64,000 nucleotides of DNA, taken from contig JBNKFQ010000281.1 of NCBI GenBank assembly GCA_050289385.1, positions 41,881 to 105,880 of the forward strand, in the 5' to 3' direction. Numbering within the stretch: the stretch's first letter is position 1; every line of letters begins with the position of its first letter. Under the pieces are notes generated by a model. It saw only the letters and a list, made by a program, of their open reading frames with translations. It was not told the origin of the DNA and ran no database searches. Position numbers and translations under genes: made by a program. Positions 63,315 to 64,000 of the stretch are shown piece after piece. Source of the stretch: JBNKFQ01 sp050289385 (lineage in GTDB: Bacteria; Pseudomonadota; Gammaproteobacteria; Pseudomonadales; Porticoccaceae).

Positions 63315-63401
63315 CTAAAGTTCCTCTGCATCATCCAAGACATCGTCGTCTTCAAAATCCTCATAGCCAAGCTCTATGAGATCCTCAATATAATCCTGCA
63401 T
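63315..63401 (-). CDS. 28-residue acidic small protein
   Basis: The frame from ATG 63401 to the TAG at 63315 reads MQDYIEDLIELGYEDFEDDD and then VLDDAEEL; 15 of 28 residues are Asp or Glu. GAGGT lies 7-8 bases upstream of the ATG. It lies just past the convergent AraC gene. No family is known to me, but a good ribosome site and the strongly biased composition support translation. Confidence 0.55.
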   Translation of the reverse strand: MQDYIEDLIELGYEDFEDDDVLDDAEEL

Positions 63402-63635
63402 AACACTTACCTCATTTGGGTTATGCCAAACAAGATTAGCCAACGCTTATGACACTTTAATGACAATAGATGATCGATTATTCACCAGAAACATCACACT
63501 TTAAAAAGCTTGCTCACAGCCCTTTGGAGCCAGACCACACTATAGCAAATGCACTTATGGTAAGTTTAAACAGATAAAATCGAGAGGTTTTGAAGATTAT
63601 TGAGGAATGCTTAATTTGAGAAATTCTTAAATAGT

Positions 63636-63712
63636 TGGCGGAGCGGACGGGACTCGAACCCGCGACCCCCGGCGTGACAGGCCGGTATTCTAACCAACTG
63701 AACTACCGCTCC
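63636..63712 (-). tRNA. tRNA-Asp (GTC)
   Basis: A 77-nt cloverleaf with encoded CCA. Acceptor GGAGCGG, anticodon arm CCGGCCTGTCACGCCGG giving GTC, T-arm GGGTTCGAGTCCC. The 3' flank is repeated after the second tRNA-Asp. Confidence 0.96.
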
Positions 63713-63795
63713 GAATTGATCCCTAAGGATCGGAACTAGCCACAATCTCACATCCGCCATGACTGACGCCAAGATGTCAGGATGCTATAAGAAAG

Positions 63796-63871
63796 TGGTG
63801 GGTGGTGCAGGGATCGAACCTGCGACCCTCGCCTTGTAAGGGCGATGCTCTCCCAGCTGAGCTAACCACCC
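63796..63871 (-). tRNA. tRNA-Val (TAC)
   Basis: A 76-nt cloverleaf with encoded CCA. Acceptor GGGTGGT, anticodon loop CTTACAA giving TAC, T-arm AGGTTCGATCCCT. Confidence 0.96.
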
Positions 63872-63904
63872 AGTCCATAGAACTGGTACCGATTTGAGAC
63901 AAGT

Positions 63905-63981
63905 TGGCGGAGCGGACGGGACTCGAACCCGCGACCCCCGGCGTGACAGGCCGGTATTCTAACCAACTGAACTACCGCTCC
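63905..63981 (-). tRNA. tRNA-Asp (GTC), second copy
   Basis: Identical to the tRNA-Asp at 63636-63712, including the 5' flanking bases (CCGAATTGATCCCTAAGGAT on plus), so the unit is a recent tandem duplication. Confidence 0.96.
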
Positions 63982-64000
63982 GAATTGATCCCTAAGGATC

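Noticed and set aside
1..64000. CRISPR array or complete phage
   Set aside because: No set of regularly spaced identical repeats and no structural phage genes were seen.

Overview
The window is chromosomal DNA from a gammaproteobacterium, most likely a marine or hydrocarbon-associated member of the Pseudomonadales/Oceanospirillales grouping (Ketobacter- or Alcanivorax-like). This is inferred from two gene orders also known from Pseudomonas: ubiD-rho-trxA-ppx-ppk and thrS-infC-rpmI-rplT-pheS-pheT-ihfA-merR-tRNA-Pro. A DUF1329/YCF48/RND cluster and fadH next to an AraC regulator point the same way. The species cannot be fixed from the sequence alone.

Layout. 1-2841: two tandem BNR-repeat secreted proteins, the first cut by the window edge. 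2836-11187: housekeeping block with a cupin protein, ubiD, a cold-shock protein, rho, trxA, and convergent ppx and ppk. 11369-17470: a VTT/mercuric-reductase-like fusion with an ArsM-like methyltransferase, slyX, a lipoprotein asparaginase-like enzyme and an M17 aminopeptidase. 17604-18861: an SDR protein and a MarR regulator that share an operator.

18966-27083 is an accessory zone. It holds an IS91-type transposase remnant, a YCII protein convergent with an ECF-type sigma factor, a small cupin, and a decayed integron: the start of intI behind a LexA box, degenerate and intact attC sites, a small inverted-repeat element and two cassette genes. After these come an overlapping pair of unknown genes and an XRE regulator with three operator copies facing an unknown gene. 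27877-29935 holds an MFS transporter and trmN6. 29935-33404 is a second accessory patch with two papain-like proteins of unknown role, a TonB-like protein, a dead IS481-type transposase and repeated 3' ends of tRNA-Pro.

33536-40913 is the translation operon (minus strand), including an ATT-started infC. 41353-48319 holds an orphan ParA and a minus-strand TAXI/RND/YCF48/DUF1329 envelope cluster. 48561-57874 holds pepN, DUF2797, DUF1315, a rhomboid protease, a phosphoesterase, nadK, DUF1853 and a PLP enzyme. Between DUF1315 and the rhomboid gene lies a strong candidate for an unannotated Fur-controlled small RNA (52694-52818). 57923-63401 holds a coiled-coil protein, fadH, an AraC regulator and a 28-residue acidic protein. 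The window ends in a tRNA-Asp/tRNA-Val/tRNA-Asp cluster.

Most likely novel items: the Fur-box small RNA, the decayed SOS-controlled integron, the tRNA-Pro-associated patch with papain-like proteins, and an inverted-repeat insertion between the Shine-Dalgarno sequence and start codon of the ArsM-like gene.
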